Of a DNA stretch of 64,000 nucleotides, positions 52,485 through 63,317 are shown piece after piece. The position numbers were made by a program, and so were the translations under genes. Under the pieces are notes generated by a model that did no database searches, was not told the origin of the DNA, and worked only from the letters and a program-made list of their open reading frames with translations. Numbering within the stretch: position 1 is the stretch's first letter; every line of letters begins with the position of its first letter. The stretch is from Eurosta solidaginis. Lineage: Eukaryota; Arthropoda; Insecta; Diptera; Tephritidae. The DNA is taken from contig NC_090319.1 in the NCBI RefSeq assembly GCF_040869045.1, forward strand, positions 176,550,645 to 176,614,644. The letters are read 5' to 3'.

Positions 52485-54729
52485 TGTAACGAACCCCGTT
52501 AGTCTGGTTTATAGCTGGGGTATAACTCAGCGAATGGGTAAAAAAAGATGTTAGTAAAACGTTAAAAAATTATGATTTATTTCAATCCTTCGGAATATCT
52601 ATATATATATGTATATACGTATGTGATTATATGTTTAATCACCGAGTGTTTTACACAACTCACCGGATCCCTAGTAAAATCCGTAGCCGTCGAACGTTTT
52701 ACACGACTCGGCGGTATACCTATCATAAGTTTGACACCACCAGCTGCTCCGTAGTGGATGTTCAACACAGCCCACTATATACCTCACTCTACGACTTCTA
52801 AGCAAAGAGTGCCTTGTTCTTGAATTTGCCGCTCCTTTTATACGATTTTTGAATCGGCTTCCGTTGCTTTACCATAAAAGTTCTTATAACTAAGCTATAT
52901 ATGCATGTGTGTTCGCTATCGTTTGACAATTCCATTTCTCTTTGTTCGCTTATACGTAAGTATGTATGTTTGTGCATAATTATGTTAGTTCTTACACTGT
53001 GCGATAAAAGTTTTCATCTCTTATATATAATTTAATTTGTATTATCATTATATATGTTTTAAAATGTATGTATGAGTGTAGAAAGTTCATTTAATTCAAA
53101 ATGTATGTACATATATGTATAAGTAAATTCATTTCATGCCATATATATATAAAAAATTATAATTCAGTTTATAATTTTAATATGAAATTGTATTATCTAC
53201 ATTGAAAAATCAAAATTTTTGGAGGCCCCGAAAGCTTGTAATTTTGGGTCTTCACACTGTGACGGACTTTTCCTTGTGCCGGGGTATGCTCAGTCCGTCC
53301 AGGATCCCTGTGGGAATAGAGAAGGATCCCTATCGTCTCGTTTTAAAGAGAAAGATCCCGTTTGTTGTTAAAAAAACGTTATAAATTCTTTATTCCAAAA
53401 TATCAAAACTACCCTTAAATCTATGGCGGCGGAGGTGGGAAACCACCGTCGGTTCTACGCCGATGGGGTTTGGAAAACCCCCACCGGGACTGCGCTTAAA
53501 CTAAAAATCTCAGACTACTCGTAAAGAAAGCGGAGGTGGAGAACCACCACTTCCTCCCAGTCGGTGGAGTTGGTAAAACCCCTACCGAGTATATAGCTTA
53601 AGAATACCCTGCTCTTCCTGAAGGTTGCGGAGGTGGAAAAACCACAACAATCCCTCTAACGATGGGGTTGGAAAAGTTGCTAAAATAAAGAACTCGTGAG
53701 ATGGAAAAATCCCAGGAGTCCCATTCACCGCTAAACAAGGCGTTAGCAGGCTACTATACCTAGTGGCTACTACTCAAATTCGCAAAATTTATCGCCCTTT
53801 TATACCTGTCCACGCGCAGGTGGACAGTTATCCTGCAACAATAAATTTTACTTATTATATCTATGTATTTACATGAGGTATCCTACGTTTAACTGTATTA
53901 TTCTACCCATATATCCAATTATCTACTTGCATATAGGTATTTATTTCTAAATTACGTATGTAGTAATTCCCCTTGGACTGCCCCCCCCTAGCAAGCGAGT
54001 TCATTGGTACGCATCTCCAGTTAGTTGGCATAGTTACTTTCAATTTCCCTCTTTTGCCTGCTAAGTGAGTCTTGTTGTTGTCAACGACTTGGTTGCCCTT
54101 CGTAAGTAACTTGCAAGTGTAATGTTTATGGCTGCCTAGTACTCACGCTGTGTTGTTGGTATGCTGAGATGACGTCTTTCTAGTACATTGCATTTTTTGT
54201 TTCCTCTTTGTGCGATGTCCGCCTTGACGGTTCGCTTCAATGTTTGCTGTGCTTGGTCGTAATTTCTTGGTATACTGTATATTTGTACGTTTTTGGTGCT
54301 CATGCAATGGGAGCTTATGTGTGTTGCTTATTGCATTGCTGTATTCCCATCATTATTTAGAATTCCAGCCGGTTATGGGATATCTGTGAAAATTATAATG
54401 TTCAACCAAAATATTTACCGTATGCGGGCAGAGACAATTATTTAAACGAAGAAATTAGATGTTGTCATGAATGTTTATATGTATATTAGGGTGTTTCAGA
54501 AAAATTATTATTTTATGTGTGTAAATTCAATTTATATATTTCAGGTTTATATGTTTTACATGCTATATTGACTTATCTGAATTCATCGTCATATACACTA
54601 GGGTTTTGTGGAAAATGATACATAATCTGTAATTCAAATACGATTTATAAATGTTCAAATAAGTTGTGATAAATATTTATAGGTTCGAATGCGTGGGCTC
54701 CAAAACCGGTGGATTTGGGTCCTCACAAC
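52485..54729. mobile_element. LTR-like insertion in W (two LTR-like units head to tail)
   Basis: ACTCT flanks both ends (52480-52484, 54730-54734), and W pol reads on when the segment is skipped. Unit A (52485-53257) runs TGTAACGAACC ... GGGTCTTCACAC. Unit B (53258-54729) runs TGTGACGGAC ... GGGTCCTCACAAC. The two share their end motifs but little between, so they are not a normal LTR pair. No coding motif was found. B contains a hairpin-repeat array. Confidence 0.6.
53428..53690. repeat. Three ~100-bp hairpin repeats in LTR-like unit B
   Basis: Copies start GCGGAGGTGG at 53428, 53530 and 53628. Each has GGTGG-GAAA-CCACC-type and CGRTGGGGTT-TGGA-AAACCCC-type foldbacks, with loop and stem changes between copies. 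Confidence 0.85.
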
Positions 54730-54734
54730 ACTCT

Positions 54735-57060
54735 GTTGCAATTCGTTAGCTGTGAGCGGTCCGTAATTTTTGTCGCCAACATTAGGTTTGCGGAGATTAT
54801 GAAAAAATCTACAAGTATAAGTTGTTACACGTATAAGTTGATTGTAAGAAGAATATCAAAGTATGAACGACGTGTGTATGACTGCCGTATACGTTAATAT
54901 CTTAGTCGGTTTTTCTTCTGTCATTGTGCTGTCGATTTCTTCGCTATTCATGAAGGAAACAGGCCAAGTCGATTTATCTTTCCACAACCAAGCAAGCCCT
55001 TGCCACCAAACGGATGGGTTTAAACCCTTTGTTGCGTAGTTGGCCGGATTCTATTGAGTTTTTACATGACGCCATTGACTTGGCAAGCTACTTGATAAAA
55101 TTTTAGAAACATGATTCGCCACGTATATTTTCCATCTATTCACATCACCCGTGATCCAGTATAAAATGATAGTTGCATAAATCCAATAATATGTTTGGAT
55201 CTCACCACATCGCTGTTGTAAATGTTATTGTGCCCACTTGGCAATGGTTGTGGCCAATACCGCTCCACATAGTTTGACTCTTGGAATTGTAATTGGATTG
55301 TTGGGTGTGACTTTGGATTTGGACGTAATAAGATGGGTATGAATCCTATCCTGCAGATATTGTATTCGTAAATATACGGCCGCTGCATAAGCAACGGATG
55401 AACCATCACAGAAGGCATATAATTCCAAGGAATGGATGTTTGAAGTGTAGTTAAGTTATCGAGGTATTGCAATATATGAGGAAGCTCCGCAACGAAATTG
55501 CGCCAAGCGATTGCAACTGAGGACGGTAGCTCTTCGTCCCAGTCTAGAATGTCCAGATTTCCTTTAAAATTATCTTTTCAGCAATAGTTATTGAACTTAA
55601 GAGTCCCATTAGGTGGAATATTCGGGCTATAGTACTTAATACCGATCGTTTAGTCGCTAATTGGAAAATTTAAGGAAAACGTAATAAGTCGTTATTGAGA
55701 TGCCAATGCAATCGAAGAGTTTCAATGGTCTTCGTTGAGTTGACAACTTGAACTAAACGAATAATGTTTCGCTGGGATGGATTGCATTAGATCAGGCGTG
55801 TTGCTTGACCACTTCTGTAGTTCCATACCCGCAGATCGGCAGCTGAAATAAGTTGGTTGCGCATTTGTATTGCTTTAGCGACGCTGTCGCTGCAACTGAG
55901 TACATTGTCTACGCAAATATCCTTCAGTAAAATGACCTCGGCGAGAGGGAAACGCTCTCTCTCATCGCGTGCGATTTGGTGAAGAACCCTTATTGCAGTA
56001 TGTGGAGCTGAGGCCGTGCCGAAGGTAACCGAGGTGAGGCAGTATTCTTGCGCTTGTCCATCCTAACCTCGCCAAAGAATTCGTTGGTAATGCACATCAT
56101 CTGGATGCATGTCAGTGCATCTGTACATTTTTCGGATGTCAGCTATAAAAAAAAAAATTGTGTAAACGCCAGCTAAGAATAAGTGCAGGTAGGTCATTTT
56201 GCAATGGTGGACCAGTACACAACAAATCATTTAACGAACGGCCATTTGACGTTTTTGACAAATCATCATAAATTGATTTTAATGGAAGTCGAACCAGGTA
56301 CTTTCCATTAGCTTGTCTCACATGGGTTTTGCAAAAGGACTCTTCGCACCACTTGTCTTGCTCTGACATTGTGTTTTCTGCAGGCATTTGTTCGCTGCGT
56401 AGAATTTTTGCATGAGCGCTTTTAGTTCAATGTTAGTATGATGGCAGTGCACCTAGATAGCAGGAGGTGGGGAACTATCGATTCGACCCAGCAAAATCTA
56501 GCCGAGATGGATTTTTTTGGCAATCGGCTGATTAAACGCACCGATCCTCATTTCCGGTAGTAAGATTTGCGCAATTATGTCAGCGCCAAGAATGAGGTCG
56601 ATTCTCTTAGGCTGATAGTATAAAGGGTCTGCCAGAGTGGGACCTTGAATACGTTCTATTTCTCGTGGAACGCAGCGCCGTAGTGAGATGTGTCAACACG
56701 TAAGTGCTTTCATTGGGAACAGCAAAATTTTCGTCGAGGCAAGAATGCAACTACAAATTTCGACTGGCTCAGTGCACTAGGACCAACTCCACAGATATCA
56801 GCGGAAGTAGGATGACGTTGAAGGCCTAAGCGTTGAACTGCATTCTCGGAAATACGTGTTACTTCCGAACCTTGATCTATAAGAGCATAAAATATGGAGG
56901 ATTGACTTGTGGCTTCTTTCCGTAGTGAAACTAAAATTTTGGACAAATGACTAGCAGATAGATTAGAGTCCACATGTACAGAATTGGCTGCTAAAGTTGC
57001 GTGTGCATGAGCACCACGTTTTGTATCTAATGGTGGTGTGGATCTAAGCACCTGCCCTTG
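54735..57060 (-). pseudogene. Protease, RT and RNase H of BEL element W
   Basis: Minus strand. Protease at 57051-56710: FYALIDQGSEVTRISENAV (active site D-Q-G), then DIIAQILLPEMRIG in another frame. RT: NGRSLNDLLCTGPPLQNDL (56387-56139) and further blocks in broken frames to about 55700. RNase H at 55472-55225: ELYAFCDGSSVAYAAAVYLR and PRVKLCGAVLATTIAKWA. The last part, LTANELQQS (about 54790-54735), leads to 52484 across the insertion. It is more diverged than X and Y, consistent with W being the oldest of the three. Confidence 0.85.
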
Positions 57061-57451
57061 GGTTGAAGCCGATGCTGGTGTGAAAGGCTGGGAGCATTGA
57101 GCTGTTGTTGTTGTCGCTGTATTGGTTTGGGAAGTCCGTGGAAAATGTAGTAATGTGTGGTGATACTGACCACATTATATGCAGTTTTTGCTGCTGTGTT
57201 CATTGTGACAATGCATGAGACTTACTCAAACAGTTGAGACACAGCTTAGTTTTATCGACGATGTTCTTTTTTTCAAAGCAATCTTTGGATAGAAAGATTG
57301 GTAAATGGCGAATTATATGTGCTTGTCCACAAAGAGTACAAAGATCTTGTGAATATTTATGGACTCTAGTGGCAGTGTGGTGTGATTTTACCTTAGGTAC
57401 CGTACGCGCAGATAATTTTGATTTCTAAAGATGATTGTTCTTATTATCATT

Positions 57452-58395
57452 TCACAATGGACGTATGGGTGTGGCATTAAAAGTTAAAGTGCGGTTTTCG
57501 ATCGCATCAATCGTAAAGAGACGATTGGTTAAAAAGTTGTGTAGATCAGAAAAAGTCGGGATCTCGATTTTACTTCCTAGATGACGCTCCCATGCGGAGT
57601 GTGTTTCAACTGGTATTTTCGTTGTTAAGTAATGTGCATTACAATGATCGCATTCGCCTATTGGAACCTTAAGCCGTTTAAATTCATTAACACACACATT
57701 CGCCACATTAAGCAAAGTCTTTATGTCGTCTGCTTTTTCTTTAACGAGAACTGGTAAATTGTATAACGTATTCATATGATGGGAAAATATGCGCGGATTA
57801 TTATAACGTTTTATTAACAACTCCCATGACGTATAATTTGCTTCCGTTAAATTCATTTGATGTATATCCAGATCATGGCCAATTACCAATGCTTGCTTCA
57901 AATAATGAAATTTTTGGATAGAATTTAATTCAAGGTTGTTATGAATTAGTCGATTGAATGAATCATGGAAGCTTGGCCAATCGGTGAACTTGCCAGAAAA
58001 AGAGGGTATTGGTAACCGTGGGAATTGAGCAGGAGCGACAAATCGCACTTGAGAATCGGATGACTGGTTCCTAGTCTTTGTCTCCTCGCAATCCGGTGCA
58101 GGGGGGAGCATATCTGCTTGCTTCTGTTTACCAGACAGAAGACTTTCAAGTGAATTTCTGCAAATTGGGAGGCAACATCATTAGTAAAATATTCATGGTC
58201 GTCTTTAATATCTGAATATATGATTGATTTGTGCATGGAACCATACTCCTCATTAAAAGCACTAATGCGGTTTAATCGCTGTTCAAAATATAGCTTAGTT
58301 TTTCGCGAAGCGGAATCCTTCTTAAAGTTGACCAGGATTTTTTTAAGGGTCGTAAGTCGATTTGGTTGTTGTTTGGTTAATGATGCATCCCCCAT
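57452..58395 (-). pseudogene. Gag of BEL element W
   Basis: Starts MGDASLTKQQPNRLTTLKK (58395), a helical N-terminal part, then after a frame change at about 58110 the capsid region: FVAPAQFPRLPIPSFSGKF, DWPSFHDSFNRLIHNN, SIQKFHYLKQALVIG and LTTKIPVETHSAWERHL, which is the DUF1759-like BEL gag. Knuckle remains (about 57150-57400) are out of frame. The start was chosen because it follows the leader and matches the usual BEL gag N-terminal length. Confidence 0.85.
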
Positions 58396-58699
58396 ATTAT
58401 ATTGTTTATGAGTATATGGTATGCAAATTAAATAAATTAATGTGAAGAAAATCGAATGCAATGTTGAGCGTGGAATAAATGTATGTATGTTAGATGTGGG
58501 CAGAGGATAGCGTTAGGGATCCGATGCAAAAAAAAAATCTGCGCTTATAGCAACTGTTGACTGCAGAGTGCCGAAATTTAAATATGTATGATATAATGAA
58601 TAAGCCGGATATTACTTTTATGCAGCAGCGATGTTAGCAAGCATATAACTGTTGTATAGTTGTATAATTTTACGGTAGAAATGGTTGAAGAGTATTCCC

Positions 58700-58718
58700 C
58701 TCATGGGCCACCAATAAA
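58700..58718 (-). promoter_or_regulatory. Primer-binding site of W
   Basis: Minus strand TGGTGGCCCATGAGG lies about 6 bases inside the 5' LTR. It differs from the TGGTCCTT site of X and Y. Confidence 0.55.
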
Positions 58719-59262
58719 TGTGTAGTATTGGCAGGGTTAAGGAGCACTCTATTCTTCGTGTGGCAATTACAATGAAAATTATGTTAACTCACCGAAGCAA
58801 TATGGCGCGTTTCACTGTCGCTAAAGGGTTAGCACCTTCGAAGTTCAAAGAATAGAATGAACTAAGATTTAATGTGTGCATTCAACGTATTATTATTATT
58901 GTATAGATACTTTTAAAGCTTAATGTAGTTTTATTGTATAGCAATTAGACGGTTTTGTAGGTATTCGATCAATTTTGCCAGTGCGTATCCTGTATGTATT
59001 CACTTGCAAAAGTGCTGATGCGTGAAATGAGCTGCATAGCCCGAGCTTTATTTTACAAACTATGGCGCGTCCCACTGAGTTGTAAGTTTATTGGACAAAC
59101 TATGCCGCGTCCCACTGAGTTGGAACTTTATTGTACAAACTATGCCGCGTCCCCATGAATTAGAACTTTACCCATTAGATCAACTACAAATTGGACATCT
59201 TGATTGGTGATGGGTAGTCAATTGTAATGAAAAGATTAGTGTTGTTCATTGCGTATTGTACA
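58719..59262 (-). repeat. 5' LTR of W
   Basis: 544 bases, paired with 25433-25998. It contains three copies of a CAAACTATGCCGCGTCCCACTGAGTTG-like unit (about 59050-59160), where the other LTR has two. Confidence 0.9.
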
Positions 59263-60545
59263 CCTTCCCTTCTTTTGATTTCCTTGCCAATTCCTTAACC
59301 TCTCCTCCTTTCTTATCCCATTTTCTCCTATCCTTTCCTTTTCTTTCGTTTTCTTTCTTTCCTTTCATGTCATTTCGTTCGCTGTCCGGTCCTGTATTCT
59401 GCCCTCCTTTCCTCTCCTTTAATTTCTTCTCCTTTAATTTCTTCTCCTTTTATTTTCTTATTATGAAAAGCTCGGCTCAAAAACTTATTTAAATAGTAAA
59501 AAAAAATTATTATTAAAATATTAAACTGCATGGATGAAAGTTTAGGAAAAATTATATTAATTAATTCTTTTCACTTCCTCTCCTTTCCATTCCTTTACTT
59601 TATTTTCCCTTTTTTTCCGTTTTTCCTTTCTTTTCCTTTCCTTTCTTTTCATTTCCCTTCCATTCCCTTCCTTCCTTTTCCATCCCTTTCTTTCCTTCTT
59701 TCCCTTCCTTCCTTTCTTTTCTTTTCCTTTCCTTTCCATTCCTTTCTTTGTCTTTCCCTTCGTTTCCCTTCCTTCCTTTTCCTTTATTTATTTTCCCTTT
59801 TTCTTTTCCTTTTTCCTTTCATTCCCTTCCTTTCCTTTCTTTGTCTTTCCCTTCCTTTCCCTTCCTTCCTTTTCCTTTACTTTATTTTCCATTTCTCTTT
59901 CCCTTTTTTCCTTTCGTTTCGTTTCCTTTCCTTTGTTTGTCTTTCCGTTCCTTCCTTTTCCTTCCCTTTCTATCCTTCCTTCCTTTCGTTTTATTTCCTA
60001 TCCTTTCCTTTATTGTCCTCTTTTCTCCTATCCTTTCGTTTTCATTCGCTTCCTTTCCTCTTTCATTTCCTTTTCTTTCGTTCACTGTCCGGTCGTGCCT
60101 TCTCCCTTCCTTTCCTCCTCTGTAATTTCCTCTTCTCTTATCTCCTTGTTATGAAAAGCTCGGCTCACAAACTTATTTAAATCGTTACAATAAATTACTA
60201 TTCAAATATTAAGCTGCATGGATGAAAGTTAAGGGAAAATTATCTAAATTAGTTGTTTTCATTTCCTCTCCTTTGCTTTCTCTTTCCATTCCCTTTATTC
60301 CTTTCTTTTCATTTCCTTTCCTATTCTTTCATTTCCTATCCTTTCCGTTCTCATCCTTTCTTGTCCTCTTTCCTCCTATCCTTTCCTTTTCTTTATTTCC
60401 TGTCCTTTCGTTCGCTCTCCGTTTCTCCCTTCATTTCCTCCAGTAATTTCCTCTCTTTTATTTCCTTTCTTTGCCTTTAATTTTCTCTGCTTTGCTTTCC
60501 TTTCCATTCCATTCCTCTTCTATACTTCCCTTTGTTTTCTTTTAA
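59263..60545. repeat. Polypyrimidine tract with ~690-bp higher-order repeat
   Basis: The plus strand is built of CCTTT/CCTTCC words for 1.3 kb. A non-pyrimidine block of about 125 bases (GAAAAGCTCGGCTCA, TTAAGCTGCATGGATGAAAG) occurs at about 59464-59590 and again at about 60150-60280. A TTCGTTCRCTSTCCGGTC block occurs at about 59376, 60070 and 60410. Frames inside (Phe/Ser/Leu only) are composition artefacts. Confidence 0.9.
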
Positions 60546-60949
60546 TCGTCCTTTCGAAAAATTATACTAAATAATATAGAAATGATAGAAAAATGTGATA
60601 AAAAAGCTCACTTTTGTTTTGACTTTAAATAAACTAAAATAAATTATTAGCACAGCATAAACAATTTACGTAAAAATTTTAATAAGAAATTCGTGAAAAT
60701 AAACTGTTCTCTCTAAAATAACTCCTTTAGGACTGCCATTAAAAACATTAAAAATGGATACTCATTTAACTTCTCTTTACGACCAGCATACAAATTAGCA
60801 TAAAAATATATTAAAGGATTAAATCTCCTTAGTGCACAAATATTAGCATATACAGGCAAACATACCACAAAATAAAATTTTTTTTCAAGAATTTTAAGGA
60901 AATGTTCAATATTTTTACGAAACAGTATTTTTCAAGAGACGTATCATTC
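60546..60949. other. AT-rich gap, no gene
   Basis: No reading frame, repeat or element end recognised. Confidence 0.5.
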
Positions 60950-60952
60950 TTA

Positions 60953-61405
60953 AGGGTCCATTTCTGATACTTAGCATAGACTTGACTTGGCGTAAACTTG
61001 GCAACTTAGCCACGATTATACTCCACTTAGCGCATACAATCTGGCATCATAATCAGCTGTCATTTTATTGTGAAATATTTGCTACAAAAAGTGGTGATTT
61101 TTAAACAAAGTTAGTTTTGAATACTACAATTAATTTATGAGTGTAAAAATTAATTAATAAAATAAAAATAAATGTCAATTTGCATGACAAAATGTCAAAA
61201 TGAAATGGAAACAAACAAATGGCATCTCAAAATGTAAACGTCACTTAGAACTTACATAGAAAATCAAAATTCAACAGACTTCTAAGTCAAGTTAAGTGTT
61301 GCTAAGTTTTGAGTAATCAGTAACATGCAATGTTCATTTAACAGACCTGTAAGTGACAGTTCTCAAGTCAAGTCAAGTCTATGCTAAGTATCAGTAATGG
61401 GGCCT
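60953..61405. mobile_element. PIF/Harbinger-type MITE
   Basis: The left end AGGGTCCATTTCTGATACTT matches the reverse complement of the right end (AGGCCCCATTACTGATACTT), and pairing continues through AGCATAGACTTGACTTG. TTA flanks both sides (60950-60952, 61406-61408). 453 bases with no coding potential. It belongs to a different family from element H. Confidence 0.85.
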
Positions 61406-61408
61406 TTA

Positions 61409-62630
61409 ACCATTTATGTTGCATTAACTTGTCAACACGCATAAAGCTGTGTCAAGCTGATATGATATGAAAATACATACATACATCCATACATATAAAT
61501 GTACTCCCGAAGTTAAATACCGCAGCAAAAGCTCTGTATATATGTACGTATGGGACGTATCGTGCCTAACTCAAACCAATTTGCGAGCACAGTTGACAGC
61601 GAACAACCACACGCACTACATTTTTTGGTAAAAATGTTTCTTTTGTTTAAGCAATTTGGCTGATAGTAAAAAGGAATCAAGTATTTTTTTTTTTTTGTGA
61701 TGCAGACCTAAGGTAAATATTTCAAGGTTTTACTCCAAGGTAGAATTTTGTAAATCTATCCATCCAACCATAAGTTACGTGTAAACAAATATTTTATGAT
61801 TTCTTATTACATTTTGGCAATTTGCCACGCCCCTTTAATATGCCTTCAAATTATATTGAAAATATCCATCTCACGTAGCTAAGCTGTCAAATGCAAAAAA
61901 AGTTTTAAAATCGGAGCATTCTGTATGAAGTGATGTGCGTACAATGACATTTAGCGACTTTATTTTATAAGATTTATAGATATACGTAGATAACCATGCG
62001 TAGTTTATTCTATGTTATGATGTTGTAACGACGATGGTTGATGCTCAACTGAGGCGCTCAATATACGATGATGAAAAACCTTCATGGGTGCGTTCTACAA
62101 CGATAGAAATATGTCAAGGAACTAGTGGCGACGCCCTGTGGCAAAACAATCTTATAATTAATCTAGTGTTGCTTGTTCAATACCGAAAAAGCATTATTAT
62201 TACATACTAGTTTGCCAAAATCCCAACTAGTATGAGTTCTGTAATTTTTCCACAACTAGTATTTTTTACACGGCAATGTTCTACGAAATATCAATTGCCA
62301 TTCTTTGCATCAGCATCATACCAATTGACAAACTAGTCATTATATACACCAACATCGTACCAGATGTCAGCATACCCATTAATTAAACTATACATTTTTA
62401 AAATTTTATTTATTATTTATTCAAATTTTCAAATATCAACGCCGACATTCAAAAGTTATAAATACACTGACACTAAAGTTTTGAAATAATATTCAAAAAT
62501 AAATTCATTCAAAAACAATTTACAAAAATAAAGTATATTTAAATAAAGTAGACAACTCTACACCCATCAACATCAACATACCAGTTGGCGTACTACTCAG
62601 TCTATGCATCCCCTCCAGTCAAAAGCCAAA
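61409..62630. other. 1.2 kb without genes
   Basis: AT-rich. ACTAGT words cluster at 62200-62350 and may be part of the same element as the 52-bp array that follows. No coding motif. Confidence 0.5.
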
Positions 62631-62631
62631 G

Positions 62632-62890
62632 TAGTCAACAAACATTTTAGTTCACTGACTAGAATTTTGTGGGATTATTCATACTAGTCAGCTTTTGAAT
62701 AGTTCATTGAATATAAATTTGTGGTGTTATTCATACCAGTTAGTGTATGAGTAGTTAATTGACTAGAATTTTGTTGCGTCCATCATACTAGTAACCTTTA
62801 GAATAGTTCATTGACTATAACTTTGTGGTGTTATTCATACTAGATAGTATTTGAATAGTTTATTTGACTAGAATTTCGTCTGTCATACTC
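62632..62890. repeat. 52-bp tandem array
   Basis: Units start CATACTAGTCAGC at 62680, 62732, 62784, 62837 and (partial) 62884, with a partial unit before. Spacing 52, 52, 53 and 47. Units alternate in their ends (TTTGTGGTGTTATT and TTTTGTTGCGTCCAT), suggesting a 104-base higher-order unit. Confidence 0.85.
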
Positions 62891-62891
62891 G

Positions 62892-63300
62892 AGGAAATGC
62901 GCGAGTGCTTTCTGTAGCCAACTTGCAATGCATACTTCAGTTGAGAATGCTAGATATCGTCCAAATCCACGGGCACAGAAACACAAGCATGACGGTCGCA
63001 CCTCACGGTTACCTCAACAGAGGTTAAAGATGAAGAAAGAAAATACCAAGCCTTCCATATCAATAGTCCCAGATGGAAAACCTATACCGATGCTAAAACA
63101 CCTTGGCCATGAGGGCATCAGCAGCCTAGCACAATTTTTCTACTTGACGTTAAAAGCCTTTGCCATTTCAGAATAACGGAGAATGGCAACGATAAACCCA
63201 CTACCAAAGACCGGAACCCAGCCAGTATCTACCCATATTATCCCTTTAGTCAGTAACGAAAATGTTTAAAGGCGTTATGGTTCCCTCAATTAAATGAAAT
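62892..63300 (+). pseudogene. Relic of the Jockey-like non-LTR reverse transcriptase
   Basis: Starts in KCASAFCSQLAMHTSVENAR, continues RAQKHKHDGRTS and PDGKPIPMLKHLGHEG, FFYLTLKAFAISE. It aligns with the 10430-10700 part of the copy at 8520-11575 (HAHKHKFS, PDGIAMPMLKSLGKEG). It then degrades through LPKTGTQPVS to about 63300. Heavily diverged. No 5' or 3' end of the element is present. Confidence 0.8.
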
Positions 63301-63317
63301 TCTTCGGTTATCCAGAC

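Larger units (their letters stand above)
25433..59262 (-). mobile_element. BEL/Pao LTR retrotransposon W (outer element of the nest)
   Basis: LTRs at 25433-25998 and 58719-59262 share most of their length, and CCTTC flanks both outer ends as a 5-bp duplication. On the minus strand gag starts at 58395, followed by protease, RT, RNase H and integrase in three pieces: 57060-54735, 52484-52286 and 27697-26592. The gaps are filled by an LTR-like insertion (52485-54729) and by element Y (27703-52280). The element without insertions is about 7 kb. Frames are broken in every domain. Confidence 0.9.

Noticed and set aside
53202..53257. Duplicated BEL coding segment resembling 54690-54729
   Set aside because: The shared words are LTR-end motifs of units A and B; W pol joins directly from 54735 to 52484 when the ACTCT-flanked block is skipped.
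52485..54729. Units A and B as 5' and 3' LTRs of one element
   Set aside because: They differ in length (about 770 and 1470) and share only end motifs.
59256..60480. Long Phe/Ser/Leu frames on both strands
   Set aside because: Composition artefact of the CCTTT tract; several frames are open at once.
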